DNA from: CAZHAC01 sp964383855
GTDB lineage: Bacteria; Chloroflexota; Dormibacteria; Dormibacterales; Dormibacteraceae
Direction of reading: 5' to 3'
DNA: 53,263 nucleotides
NCBI GenBank assembly: GCA_964383855.1
Contig: CAYLIP010000008.1
Location: 1-53,263, forward strand
In this document: positions 42,811-53,022 of the stretch, in pieces
Position numbering within the stretch: the first letter of the stretch is position 1
How the letters are laid out: each line of letters opens with the position of its first letter
The notes under the pieces: generated by a model
Told to the model about the DNA's origin: nothing
Seen by the model: only the letters and a program-made list of their open reading frames with translations
The model's database searches: none
Program-made: the position numbers and the translations under genes

Positions 42811-42996
42811 TCGGTCTGACTCATTCGCATTGGGCGGCCGGGCGCGCGCAGCCGCCAGCCGGCACGGAGGACCGGAGGGAGCGCAGCGCCGGCTGCGTGA
42901 CCGAGCACCGCACACGCCGGCGGGCGGGGGCGGCCGCACGGGCGTCGAAGGTAGGGAGGCGGGCCGGTCGCCGGCCCTGGGGACGGTGATCGGCCG
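42811..42996. other. 186-nt GC-rich spacer without a gene
   Basis: No frame looks coding. It contains an 8-bp inverted repeat, CAGCCGGC (42856-42863) with GCCGGCTG (42898-42905), around a 34-nt loop. A short direct repeat GGTGATCGG occurs at both ends. A weak attenuator or processing structure between crotonase and carboxyltransferase genes is possible. Confidence 0.35.
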
Positions 42997-44514
42997 GTGA
43001 GCCGGGATCGGGAGCTGCGGGAGAAGGCCCTGGCCGGGGGCACCCGCTACCTGCCCAAGCTTCGAGAGCAGAACAAGCTGACCGCCCGCGAGCGCCTCGG
43101 CCTCCTCCTGGACGACGGCTCCCTGGTCGAGGACGGGCTCTTCGCCAACGTCCTGGCCGACGACCTCCCGGCCGACGGCGTCGTCACCGGTCTGGGTACG
43201 ATCGGCGGCCGGCAGGTGGCGGTGATGGCCAACGACCCCACGGTCAAGGCCGGCTCCTGGGGCGCGCGCACGGTCGAGAAGATCATCCGCATCCAGGAGG
43301 AGGCGGCGCGCCTGCGCGTCCCGCTCTTCTACCGGGTCGACTCCGCGGGCGCCCGCATCACCGACCAGATCGAGATGTTCCCCGGGCGCCGGCACGCCGG
43401 CCGCATCTTCTTCAACGAGGTCCGGCTCTCGGGCCGCGTGCCCCAGGTGTGCCTGCTCTTCGGACCGAGCGCGGCCGGAGGCGCCTACATCCCCGCCTTC
43501 TGCGACGTGGTGATCATGGTCGAGGGCAACGCCTCGATGTACCTCGGCTCGCCGCGCATGGTCGAGGTGGTGGTGGGCGAGAAGGTCTCGCTGGAGGAGC
43601 TCGGCGGCGCCCGGATGCACTGCACGGAGTCCGGCTGCGGCGACTTCCTGGTCGCCGACGACGCCTCCGCCATCGAGCTGGCCAAGCAGTACTTCGCCTA
43701 CATGCCCATCAACCACACCGAGCGGCCGCCACAGGCCGCCGGCTCGCCGCCCCCGCCAGGCGTCAAAGCGATCGCGGACCTGGTTCCGGCGGAGGCCAAT
43801 CGCGGCTACGACATGCGGAAGGCGGTGGAGGCGCTGGTCGACGAGGGGTCCTGGCTCGAAGTCAAGAAGCTCTTCGCCAGGGAGCTGCTGACCGGGTTTG
43901 CTCGCCTCGACGGGACCCCGGTGGGCATCCTCGCCAACCAGCCGATGCAGAAGGGCGGGGTGCTCTTCGTCGACAGCGCCGACAAGGCCGCGCGCTTCAT
44001 CTGGCTCTGCGACGCCTTCAACATCCCGCTGCTCTTCCTGGCCGACGTCCCCGGGTTCATGATCGGAACCGATGTCGAGCGCCGCGGCATCATTCGCCAT
44101 GGCGCCAAGATGATCACCGCCGTCTCCGAGGCGACCGTCCCCAAGATCTGCGTGGTGGTGCGCAAGGCCTACGGCGCCGGGCTCTACGCAATGGCGGGGC
44201 CGGCCTTCGAGCCCGACTGCACGATCGCCCTGCCCTCCGCGCAGATCGCCGTCATGGGGCCCGAACCGGCGGTCAACGCCGTCTTCTACAACAAGCTGGC
44301 CGAGCTGCCGGAGGAGCAGCGGGCGGCGCGGCGCAGGGAGCTGGAGGACGAGTACCGCCAGGACGTCGAGCTCTACAAGCTGGCCGCCAACCTGGTCGTG
44401 GACGACGTGGTGGAACCGGAGCGGCTGCGCTCCGAACTGGTCAAGCGCTTCCGGGCCTACGGCTCGCGCTTCCAGCCGCCGCTCGACCGCAAGCACGGCG
44501 TGCCGCCGGTCTAG
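42997..44514 (+). CDS. Acyl-CoA carboxylase carboxyltransferase subunit
   Basis: A 505-residue biotin-dependent carboxyltransferase. LPKLREQNKLTARERLGLLLDDGS is the family N terminus, and YRVDSAGARITDQIEMFPGRRHAGRIFFNEVRLSG with FGPSAAGGAYIPAFCD builds the first crotonase-like domain. FLADVPGFMIGTDVERRGIIRHGAKM and KAYGAGLYAMAG build the second. It transfers CO2 from biotin to an acyl-CoA (propionyl-, methylcrotonyl- or geranyl-CoA type). The biotin carboxylase subunit is not in the window. The start is GTG at 42997. Confidence 0.92.
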   Translation: MSRDRELREKALAGGTRYLPKLREQNKLTARERLGLLLDDGSLVEDGLFANVLADDLPADGVVTGLGTIGGRQVAVMANDPTVKAGSWGARTVEKIIRIQEEAARLRVPLFYRVDSAGARITDQIEMFPGRRHAGRIFFNEVRLSGRVPQVCLLFGPSAAGGAYIPAFCDVVIMVEGNASMYLGSPRMVEVVVGEKVSLEELGGARMHCTESGCGDFLVADDASAIELAKQYFAYMPINHTERPPQAAGSPPPPGVKAIADLVPAEANRGYDMRKAVEALVDEGSWLEVKKLFARELLTGFARLDGTPVGILANQPMQKGGVLFVDSADKAARFIWLCDAFNIPLLFLADVPGFMIGTDVERRGIIRHGAKMITAVSEATVPKICVVVRKAYGAGLYAMAGPAFEPDCTIALPSAQIAVMGPEPAVNAVFYNKLAELPEEQRAARRRELEDEYRQDVELYKLAANLVVDDVVEPERLRSELVKRFRAYGSRFQPPLDRKHGVPPV

Positions 44515-45143
44515 AGGGCTCGCCGCTCGGCGGGGCTCGGCGGGAGATAGCTCTCGATCACGTAGGCCGCCCGCTCATCGCCGGGTTCGCCGCGCTGTCG
44601 GAGCCGGCCGGCCACCCGGCGCTTCACCTCGGCGGTCCCGGCGGGACCGGTCTTGAACTTGACGTGCCGGCGCAGGATGCGCAGCCGCATGGTCGCCAGC
44701 CGCTTGAGGCGCGCCCCGTAGAAGTCGCCCACCTCCAGCGGCGTGTAGGTCCGGCCCGGCTCGTAGGCCTCGAGCAGGCGCCGGAGCGCGCCCGCCACGG
44801 CCTCGGGATCGGTGGACACGCCCTCCGCCTCGCACTCGAAGGCCACCGCCCTGAAGTGCAGGGTCGCCCTCCCGGCGTCCGCCGGGTCGACCCAGTCGTG
44901 CGGCGACCAGGCGAGGAAGTCGGAGACGAAGAAGGTGACGAGCCGGTTGGCGCGAACCGCGTCGAAGGTCGGGTCACCCTGCACGCAGTGCAGCTCGATC
45001 TCGTCGCCTGATTTCACAAAGGGCAGGATCGAGACCTGCGGATGGCCGCCGGGCGGCGTCGCGATCAGGGTGCCGTGGCGCATCTCGGCCACGAAGCGGT
45101 CGGCGGCCTCCTGGTCGGGCGGGTAGTTGGAGCTGGCGAACAT
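44511..45143 (-). CDS. FMN-binding split-barrel protein (PaiB-like)
   Basis: A 210-residue protein resembling the PaiB/FMN_bind_2 family: MFASSNYPPDQEAADRFVAEMRHGTLIATPPGGHPQVSILPFV at the start, HCVQGDPTFDAVRANRLVTFFVSDFLAWSPHDWVDP in the middle. Members are flavin-binding oxidoreductases or negative regulators. ATG at 45143 is used because TAAGAT lies 10 nt upstream. It is the last of a minus-strand group and may also have its own promoter. It converges on the carboxyltransferase with a 4-nt overlap. Confidence 0.75.
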   Translation of the reverse strand: MFASSNYPPDQEAADRFVAEMRHGTLIATPPGGHPQVSILPFVKSGDEIELHCVQGDPTFDAVRANRLVTFFVSDFLAWSPHDWVDPADAGRATLHFRAVAFECEAEGVSTDPEAVAGALRRLLEAYEPGRTYTPLEVGDFYGARLKRLATMRLRILRRHVKFKTGPAGTAEVKRRVAGRLRQRGEPGDERAAYVIESYLPPSPAERRAL

Positions 45144-45153
45144 ACCCAGCCGG

Positions 45154-45159
45154 ATCTTA
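45154..45159 (-). promoter_or_regulatory. -10 box TAAGAT that contains the esterase stop codon
   Basis: On the minus strand TAAGAT begins with the TAA stop of the esterase gene and lies 10 nt before the ATG at 45143. The downstream gene may be transcribed alone. Confidence 0.4.
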
Positions 45160-46197
45160 GAAGGCCAGGCGCTCGGCGAGGAAGCGGAGGGAGAGCGGGT
45201 AGCGGTATTCGATCGCCGAGTGGCCGGCATCGAAGAGCTCGAAATGCACCGCCTCGGCCGGTGTCTCCGCCGCCTCAACCTGCCGGTGGAAGGCCTGGGC
45301 GGCCAGGTCGAGATACCACTCGTCGCGGCGCCCGGCGTCGATCCACACCGCCCGCATCCCCCGCAGCGTCTCCCTGTGCTCCGGCTGCTCCGCCATCCGG
45401 ACCGGGTCCCAGCGCAGCCACCGCTCCCAAACCTCGGGCACCAGGCGCCCGGTTTCGAGGTCGAACGGGAACCGGATGGTGCCGTCGCCGTCGGCCGAGT
45501 AGGCGGCCGCCATCGCGTACTCGTTGACGAGGTCGTGGTCGCCCGGGCGGCTGAAGGCAGGACGGGAGCCGAAGTCCTCCCAGAAGCGCTCCCACGAGCC
45601 ACCGTAGTGGTCGCGAAGGGCGCGGACACAGCTGGCGAACTCGCGCAGATAGCAGAGCTCGAAGAGCCCGTCGCCGGCGTGGGTGGCCAGGCCGCCGAAC
45701 AGATCCGAGCGAAGCATGGGCGTCACCATCGCGCCATATCCGCCGCTCGACTTGCCCATGATCCCGCGGTGCCCCGCCATGTTGAGGGTCCGGAAGTTGG
45801 CGTCCACATAGGGCACGACCTCCGAGCACAGGTAGGTGTGGTAGCGGCCGGTGGCCGGCGAGTCGAGAAACTGCGACCCTCCGAGGGACGTCCAGCAGTC
45901 GACCAGAACCACCACGCAGGGGGGTGGCGCGTCGGGTTCGGCGAAGAGGTCGTCGACCAGCTCCGGGAAGTTCTTCCGGAATGGCGAGCGGTTGCGCCAG
46001 GTGTCGACCTGACCCGCGAAGCCCTGGATCACGTAGACGCTCGGCAGGCGGTCCTCGCCTTCCTCGTAGCCGGGCGGCGTGTAGACCCAGAGCGGGCGGA
46101 CGTGAGGATCGCCGAGCGGATTGCCGCGGAGCACCCCGCTCTCGATCTCGTGCTCGCGCCACGAGCCCCTGAGCTCGTACGACCAGGGCGCCGGCAT
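45157..46197 (-). CDS. Alpha/beta-hydrolase, esterase D-like
   Basis: A 346-residue putative esterase. VYVIQGFAGQVDTW near residues 53-66 forms the oxyanion region, GIMGKSSGGYGAMV near 144-157 the nucleophile elbow (Ser of GKSSGG), DAGRRDEWYLD the acid region and FDAGHSAIEYRY the catalytic His. It hydrolyses an ester or thioester, probably in the cytosol. The ATG shares its last base region with the upstream stop (TGATG), which shows tight coupling to the dehydrogenase gene. Confidence 0.85.
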   Translation of the reverse strand: MPAPWSYELRGSWREHEIESGVLRGNPLGDPHVRPLWVYTPPGYEEGEDRLPSVYVIQGFAGQVDTWRNRSPFRKNFPELVDDLFAEPDAPPPCVVVLVDCWTSLGGSQFLDSPATGRYHTYLCSEVVPYVDANFRTLNMAGHRGIMGKSSGGYGAMVTPMLRSDLFGGLATHAGDGLFELCYLREFASCVRALRDHYGGSWERFWEDFGSRPAFSRPGDHDLVNEYAMAAAYSADGDGTIRFPFDLETGRLVPEVWERWLRWDPVRMAEQPEHRETLRGMRAVWIDAGRRDEWYLDLAAQAFHRQVEAAETPAEAVHFELFDAGHSAIEYRYPLSLRFLAERLAF

Positions 46198-47237
46198 CAG
46201 AGCGCGGCTACCAGCGCGTCGCCCACCTCCGAGGTCGAGGCGTTCCCTCCCAGATCGCCGGTGAGCACCTCGCCGCCCTCGCAGACGGCGTCGATCGCCC
46301 GCTCGATCCGGCGCGCGCCCTCCTCATCCCCCAGGTGGCGCAGCATCATCGCGCCCGACCAGACCGAGGCGATCGGGTTGGCGCGGCCCCGGCCGGCGAT
46401 GTCGGGCGCCGACCCGTGGACCGGCTCGAACATGGACGGATAGCGCTTCTCCGGGTTCAGGTTGGCGCTTGCGCAGAGGCCGAGCGAGCCCTGGAGGGCG
46501 CCGCCGAGGTCGGTCAGGATGTCGCCGAAGAGGTTGGAGGCCACGACCACGTCGATGCTGTCCGGGCGGAGAACCATGCGGGCCGCCATCGCGTCCACCA
46601 GCATCTTCTCCACCGTCACCTCCGGGTAGCCGCCGGCAAGCTCGGCGACGACACGATCCCAGAGCACGTACGAGTAGCGCGAGGCGTTCGACTTGGTGAC
46701 GCTGACCAGCCGCCGCGAGCGCTCCATGGCCCGCTCGAAGGCGAAGCGGGCGGCGCGCTCGATCCCGAGCCGGGTGAACACAGGCACCTCGACCGCCAGC
46801 TCCTGGGGATGGCCGGAGTGGACGAAGCCCCCGGTGCCCGAGTACTCGCCCTCGGTGTTCTCGCGGATGAAGAGCATGTCGATGTCCTTCGGGCCCCGGC
46901 CGGCGAGAGGGCCCCGCACTCCCGGCGGAAGGCGGACCGGCCGCAGGTTGACGTACTGCTCGAAGGTCTTGCGGATGGGCAGCAGGCAGTTCCAGAGCGT
47001 GACATGGTCGGGCACGGTCGGCCAGCCCACGGCGCCCAGGAAGATGGCGTCGAAATCGGCCAGGGTCGCCAGGGCGTCGGCCGGCATCATGGCGCCCGTC
47101 CGCTCGTAGCGATCGGAGCCCCAGTCGAACTCGGTCCACTCGAGGCTGGGATCGACCGAGCTCAAAACCTTGATCCCCTCGGGGACGACCTCCTGCCCGA
47201 CGCCATCGCCCCGGATGACCGCGATTCTCCTGCCCAC
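46197..47237 (-). CDS. Tartrate/D-malate dehydrogenase-like decarboxylating enzyme
   Basis: A 346-residue member of the isocitrate/isopropylmalate dehydrogenase family. RIAVIRGDGVGQEVVPEG, DWGSDRYERTGAMMP, GAVGWPTVPDHVTLWNCLLPIRKTFEQYVNLRPVRLPPG, RENTEGEYSGTGG, ASNLFGDILTDLGGALQGSLG and MFEPVHGSAPDIAG are visible. The phrases around VPDHVTLW favour the tartrate/D-malate group (DmlA/TtuC) over LeuB. It would convert a 2-hydroxydiacid to a keto acid plus CO2 with NAD+. It starts with GTG at 47237, 11 nt after the cytosine deaminase-like gene. Confidence 0.85.
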   Translation of the reverse strand: MGRRIAVIRGDGVGQEVVPEGIKVLSSVDPSLEWTEFDWGSDRYERTGAMMPADALATLADFDAIFLGAVGWPTVPDHVTLWNCLLPIRKTFEQYVNLRPVRLPPGVRGPLAGRGPKDIDMLFIRENTEGEYSGTGGFVHSGHPQELAVEVPVFTRLGIERAARFAFERAMERSRRLVSVTKSNASRYSYVLWDRVVAELAGGYPEVTVEKMLVDAMAARMVLRPDSIDVVVASNLFGDILTDLGGALQGSLGLCASANLNPEKRYPSMFEPVHGSAPDIAGRGRANPIASVWSGAMMLRHLGDEEGARRIERAIDAVCEGGEVLTGDLGGNASTSEVGDALVAAL

Positions 47238-47248
47238 GAGGACCGAGC

Positions 47249-48511
47249 TTACTTTTTGAGGAAGTCGACGCGCTCCTCGGTGCCGTCCCAGACCACCGTG
47301 GCCTGCGCCGGCTCGGTCTGGGCGACGACCCGGCCGTCGCGAAGCACGAGCGTCCTCGGCGCCACCAGGCGGATGGCATCGATCTCCGTGGGGGCCGCGA
47401 AGGCGACCAGCGAGGCCCGCTTGCCGACCTCGAGTCCGTAGTCCTCGAGGCCGTAGGCGCGAGCCGGGTTGGAGGTGATCATGTCGACCAGGGAGAGGAG
47501 CTCCGCGTGGCCTGACATCTGGCCGTAGTGAGCGAGCACGAACGCCGCCTGCAGCGGGTCCGCGCAGCCCAGCGGGTACCAGGGGTCCATCACCGAGTCG
47601 TGCCCCACGCAGACATTGACCCCGACCTCCATCAGCTGCTTGACCCGCGTGTGGCCGCGCCGGATCGGATAGCTGTCGAATCGCCCCTGGAGCACCGAGT
47701 TGTCGAGCGGGTTGGTGACCATGTGCATGCCAGCGCGGCGAAGGTTGTTGACCAGCCGGTAGGCGTAGGCGCCGTTGTACGAGTGCATGGCCGTGGTGTG
47801 GCTGGCCGTGACCCGGCCCTCCATGCCGAGCCGGATCGTCTCGCCCGCCATCACCTCGGTGAACCGCGACTGCTCGTCGTCGGTCTCGTCGCAGTGGATG
47901 TCGACCCGAAGCCCGTGCTCGGCGGCGAGGGCGAAGCTGAACTTGACCGAGCGCTCGCCGTACTCGCGCGTGATCTCGTAGTGCGGGATCCCGCCCACCA
48001 CGTCGACGCCCATGGCGACCGCCCGGCGCATCAGCTGCTCTCCGCCCTCGAAGCTGTAGATGCCCTGCTGGGGGAAGGCGACCAGCTGCATCTCGACGTT
48101 GCCCCCGACCTCCTCGCGCAGCTCGACCAGCGCCCGCACCGCGGTCAGCTGAGGGTCGCAGACGTCGACATGGCTGCGCACGAACTGGACCCCGTTGGCA
48201 AGCTGCCAGCGCAGCACCTGGCGGACCCGGCGCTTCACGTCATCGACCGTCATCGTCCTGACCCTCTCGCCCCAGATCGCGATCCCCTCGAAGAGGGAGC
48301 CGGTCATGTTCGGTCGGGGCTCGCCGACGGTCAGGACAGCGTCGAGGTGGATGTGCGGCTCGACCAGGGGCGGCGTCACCAGGGCGCCGGCGAGGTCGAT
48401 GGTCCGGCGAGCGTCAGCCTCCGGAGGAGCAAAGCGGCCGTCGACGACACCGAGATCCGTGGGGTCTTGGGAGCCGGCCACGCGGGCGTTTTTCAGAAGC
48501 AGGTCGAGCAT
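47249..48511 (-). CDS. codA: Cytosine deaminase-like amidohydrolase
   Basis: A 420-residue metal-dependent amidohydrolase. VEPHIHLDAVLT near residues 50-61 holds the first metal ligands, HCDETDDEQSRF near 207-218 the His/Glu pair, ASHTTAMHSY the later His, and VGHDSVMDPWYPLG the final Asp. This set matches cytosine deaminase/CodA-type enzymes, which turn cytosine to uracil; a related cyclic amide is the alternative. The divergent permease gene strengthens the assignment. It leads a four-gene minus-strand group. Confidence 0.87.
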   Translation of the reverse strand: MLDLLLKNARVAGSQDPTDLGVVDGRFAPPEADARRTIDLAGALVTPPLVEPHIHLDAVLTVGEPRPNMTGSLFEGIAIWGERVRTMTVDDVKRRVRQVLRWQLANGVQFVRSHVDVCDPQLTAVRALVELREEVGGNVEMQLVAFPQQGIYSFEGGEQLMRRAVAMGVDVVGGIPHYEITREYGERSVKFSFALAAEHGLRVDIHCDETDDEQSRFTEVMAGETIRLGMEGRVTASHTTAMHSYNGAYAYRLVNNLRRAGMHMVTNPLDNSVLQGRFDSYPIRRGHTRVKQLMEVGVNVCVGHDSVMDPWYPLGCADPLQAAFVLAHYGQMSGHAELLSLVDMITSNPARAYGLEDYGLEVGKRASLVAFAAPTEIDAIRLVAPRTLVLRDGRVVAQTEPAQATVVWDGTEERVDFLKK

Positions 48512-48524
48512 CGGAATGGCAATT

Positions 48525-48553
48525 CTGACGCTCCTTTAACTTCCCCATAGAAT
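48525..48553 (+). promoter_or_regulatory. Promoter of the permease gene
   Basis: CTGACG (48525-48530, four of six -35 bases), 17-nt spacer, TAGAAT (48548-48553). The predicted leader of about 34 nt includes GGAGAG at 48581-48586 before the ATG at 48594. The 82-nt space also carries the codA upstream region. Confidence 0.5.
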
Positions 48554-48593
48554 TTCCCCGTCCCACCCACCACCGCAGAGGGAGAGATTGCGT

Positions 48594-50060
48594 ATGGCAG
48601 CCACCGGAGTTGATGCCCACGTTCCCGTAAGGGAGGGCGAGTACGGCGAGCGAGTCGTCGCCGTCGAGCCCGGGGGTGTCGAGTACATCCCGCTTTCTGA
48701 GCGGCATGGAAAGCCGATCGACCTCTTCTGGACGTGGATGTCGCCCAACCTCGAATTCGCGACCATCTATGTCGGCGTTCTCGGCATCGCCGTCTTCGGA
48801 GGCAGCTTCCTCAGCGTGGCGCTGGGCATCATCGTCGGCAGCGCCGTCGGTTCTTTGACCCACGCGATCGTCTCCTCGTGGGGTCCCAAGCTCGGCATCC
48901 CGCAGATGGTCGAGGGCCGCGCTGGATTCGGCTTTCTCGGCAACATCCTGCCCGCGGGTCTGAATGCGCTGACCGCCAACATCGGCTGGTTCATCGTCAA
49001 CTCGGTCAGCGGCGCCTTTGCGCTGACCGCGCTGACCAACGGCGCCCTGCCCTTCACAGTGACCTTCACCATCATCGTGCTCGCCCAGGTGCTGGTCGCC
49101 TTCTTCGGCCACAACCTGGTCCACGCCTTCGAGCGGATCGCCTTCATCCCGCTGGCGATCGTCTTCGCTGTCGCGACGGTCTTCACCTTCACGCATGCCA
49201 ACGCCGGCTGGGGCTTCAATGCCAAGGCGCCGCTCGCGTTCGGCGGCGACTTCGGCGCCTTCATGCTGACCGCCGGCACCGCCCTCGGCTACGCCTGCGG
49301 CTGGAACCCCTACGGCTCCGACTACACCCGCTACCAGAAGCCGGACGTGAACCGGACCATGGTCGGCTTCTGGGCCGGCTTTGGCGTCTTCCTCTCCTGC
49401 ATCGTTCTCGAGCTGATGGGCGCCGCGCTGGCCACGGTGGCCGGGACCAAGTGGGGCCCGAACGACATCCCGACCGCGCAGATGGCGAACGCCATGCCTT
49501 CCGCCGTCTATTACGCCACCCTGGTCTGCATCGCCCTGGGCGCGGTCTCGGCCAACGTCATCAACATCTACAGCGGCTCCATGTCCTTCCTGACCCTGGG
49601 CATCACGATCCCGTCCCACATCCGGCGCGCGATCGTCGCCGTCGCCGCCGGCGTGCTCGGCCTGGTGATCGGATTCGCCTACCAGGCCAACGTGGGCCCC
49701 GGCAGCAAGTACGAGAGCTTCCTGCTGGTGATCACCTACTGGATCGGCGCCTGGCTGGGAGTCGTCATAACCGACTACTGGATGCGGCGCGGCAGCTTCG
49801 GCGACGAGCAGATCTTCTACGACCGGGCCTACAGCAACTGGGCGGGGCCGCTGGCCATGCTGATCGGAGGGGGCCTCGCGATCTGGCTCTTCGCCGACCA
49901 GTCGGTGTACGTGGGCTACTTCGCCTTCCACTTCCCGCAGATCGGCGACATGACCTTCGTGATCGGGTTCATCCTCACGGCCCTGATCTACTACGGCCTC
50001 CGGATGAGCGTCTTCAGGCCAGGCGCCCGCGAGGTCGCGGGAGGGCCGGCTCGGACCTAG
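48594..50060 (+). CDS. codB: NCS1-family cytosine/purine permease
   Basis: A 488-residue transporter with about twelve hydrophobic segments. GKPIDLFWTWMSPNLEFATIYVG near residues 39-61 and GRAGFGFLGNILPAGLNALTANIGWFIVN are NCS1 family stretches. GYACGWNPYGSDYTRYQKPD near 232-251 is the diagnostic loop of cytosine/purine permeases. It imports a nucleobase by cation symport. The ATG at 48594 has GGAGAG at proper distance. The divergent cytosine deaminase-like gene suggests joint pyrimidine salvage. Confidence 0.9.
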   Translation: MAATGVDAHVPVREGEYGERVVAVEPGGVEYIPLSERHGKPIDLFWTWMSPNLEFATIYVGVLGIAVFGGSFLSVALGIIVGSAVGSLTHAIVSSWGPKLGIPQMVEGRAGFGFLGNILPAGLNALTANIGWFIVNSVSGAFALTALTNGALPFTVTFTIIVLAQVLVAFFGHNLVHAFERIAFIPLAIVFAVATVFTFTHANAGWGFNAKAPLAFGGDFGAFMLTAGTALGYACGWNPYGSDYTRYQKPDVNRTMVGFWAGFGVFLSCIVLELMGAALATVAGTKWGPNDIPTAQMANAMPSAVYYATLVCIALGAVSANVINIYSGSMSFLTLGITIPSHIRRAIVAVAAGVLGLVIGFAYQANVGPGSKYESFLLVITYWIGAWLGVVITDYWMRRGSFGDEQIFYDRAYSNWAGPLAMLIGGGLAIWLFADQSVYVGYFAFHFPQIGDMTFVIGFILTALIYYGLRMSVFRPGAREVAGGPART

Positions 50061-50611
50061 TCCTCGCCTCGGGATCGCCCCGGCGCGCCGAGCTGCTTCG
50101 GCGCGCCGGGTTCCGGTTCGGGGTCGTCATACCGGAGCGGCCCGAGGAGCGGTATGCGACCGGCCCGCCCGCCGCCTACGCGGTCCGGGTCGCCGAGGCC
50201 AAGGCGGAGGAGGTCGCGGAGCGGCTGGGCGCGGGCGTGGTCGTCGCCGCCGACACCATCGTCGTCGTCGACGAGGATGTCCTCGGCAAGCCGGCGACCC
50301 CGGACGAGGCGGCCCGCATGCTCCGCCGGCTCTCCGGCCGGACCCACACTGTCATGACCGCGGTCGCCGTGCGCGATGCCTCCAGGCAGCGAGGCGCGAC
50401 CGCGCACGACGCGACCCGCCTGACGCTGCGCGAGCTCGCCGACACGGAGATCGCCTGGTACCTGCAGACCGGCGAGCCGATGGACAAGGCAGGCGCCTAC
50501 GCCCTGCAGGGGGAGGCCGCCCGCTTCGTGACCAGGGTCGAGGGCGACCCGGAGACTGTGATCGGCCTGCCGACGGCGCTCGTCAGGCGGCTGCTGGAGC
50601 GGCTGCGCTAG
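50060..50611 (+). CDS. Maf-like nucleotide pyrophosphatase (start unresolved)
   Basis: About 183 residues of a Maf/YhdE-type nucleoside-triphosphate pyrophosphatase that cleans non-canonical nucleotides. LVLASGSPRRAELLRRAGF is the substrate-binding N terminus, AADTIVVVDEDVLGKP the catalytic Asp region and DKAGAYALQG the late motif. The family N terminus lies at the permease stop codon (CCTAGTC), where no ATG, GTG, TTG or CTG exists in frame. The position given starts at a GTC only as a boundary. The first CTG (50090) would delete the SGSPRR motif. Its TAG stop begins the -10 box of the next gene. Confidence 0.82.
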   Translation, partial: VLASGSPRRAELLRRAGFRFGVVIPERPEERYATGPPAAYAVRVAEAKAEEVAERLGAGVVVAADTIVVVDEDVLGKPATPDEAARMLRRLSGRTHTVMTAVAVRDASRQRGATAHDATRLTLRELADTEIAWYLQTGEPMDKAGAYALQGEAARFVTRVEGDPETVIGLPTALVRRLLERLR

Positions 50612-50614
50612 GCT
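50609..50614 (+). promoter_or_regulatory. -10 box TAGGCT that contains the maf stop codon
   Basis: TAGGCT starts with the TAG stop of the Maf gene and ends 9 nt before the ATG at 50624. The same hexamer precedes the Ski2-like helicase gene. Confidence 0.45.
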
Positions 50615-50623
50615 TTCCCGTCC

Positions 50624-52558
<1,935 letters not shown>

Positions 52559-52576
52559 GGCCCCCCGCCGGCAAGA

Positions 52577-52614
52577 GAAAAGGGCGCCGCGACCCGCGCG
52601 ACGCCCCCCACGCC
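52577..52614. other. GC hairpin after the helicase gene
   Basis: GGGCG-CCGCG and CGCG-CGA-CGCCC can pair within 52582-52606. No T tract follows on the plus strand, so it is not a standard terminator. It is directly followed by a C/A run and element copy 5. Confidence 0.3.
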
Positions 52615-52624
52615 CCCAAAAAAG

Positions 52625-52780
52625 TGACCCCGACGGACCGCCTCTCCGGCTCCGGCCAGAACCTTGCGGTTCAACCGGCTCCTTCGAACGTTTCCCTCGG
52701 GGCCAACGCGAATTATGGGCAGGTTATGGGCCGGGCGCAACCAGAAAAGTCAGCGGTTTGCCAGGCGACTGAAAGTAGGC
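52625..52780 (+). repeat. Intergenic element family, copy 5 (156 nt)
   Basis: Starts TGACCCCGACGGACC after an A6 tract, exactly as in copy 1, and ends GAAAGTAGGC. The middle box TCCCTCGGGGCC starts 68 nt in. GTTTGCCAGGCGAC starts 131 nt in. The purine boxes are GCGAATTAT and CGCAACCAGAAAAGTC. An inner hairpin AACC-TTGC-GGTT is shared with copy 1. It lies about 49 kb from the other copies, behind the helicase gene and before the convergent tRNA gene, so the family is dispersed and not just a local duplication. Confidence 0.8.
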
Positions 52781-52840
52781 GGAAGCCGGGGATCACGGCG
52801 ACCTCCAGGCGGCGTTCGAGGTCGGCGCCTGAGGAGGGTA

Positions 52841-52916
52841 TGGGGTGGCTAGTGGGATTTGAACCCACGGCCCCCAGGGCCACAACCTGGTGCTCTGCCG
52901 CTGAGCTATAGCCACC
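52841..52916 (-). tRNA. tRNA-His (GTG anticodon)
   Basis: A 76-nt cloverleaf on the minus strand. The acceptor GTGGCTA pairs with TAGCCAC, with G-1 opposite C73 (the histidine identity pair), and CCA is encoded. The D arm has GCTCAGCGGCAGAGC, the anticodon arm CCAGG-TTGTGGC-CCTGG with anticodon GTG, and the T arm GTGGG-TTCAAAT-CCCAC. No intron or defect is seen. Confidence 0.97.
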
Positions 52917-53022
52917 ATGAACGCACCGGCTGGGCGCGCAAGCGATCCGATTCTACCAGCGGCACTGAGGGCGTCCCGGCCACCGATGGCGGACAATGAC
53001 GGCATAACCGAGCGAGGTGGAG

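Noticed and set aside
42811..42996. Small gene between the crotonase and carboxyltransferase genes
   Set aside because: All frames are Arg/Gly/Pro-rich with no ribosome binding site or conserved pattern.
48414..49931. 505-codon minus-strand frame opposite codB
   Set aside because: Acidic low-complexity antisense shadow; codB is well supported on the plus strand.
52577..52614. Rho-independent terminator after the uvrD-type gene
   Set aside because: The hairpin is imperfect and lacks a T tract on the coding strand; kept only as a weak hairpin.
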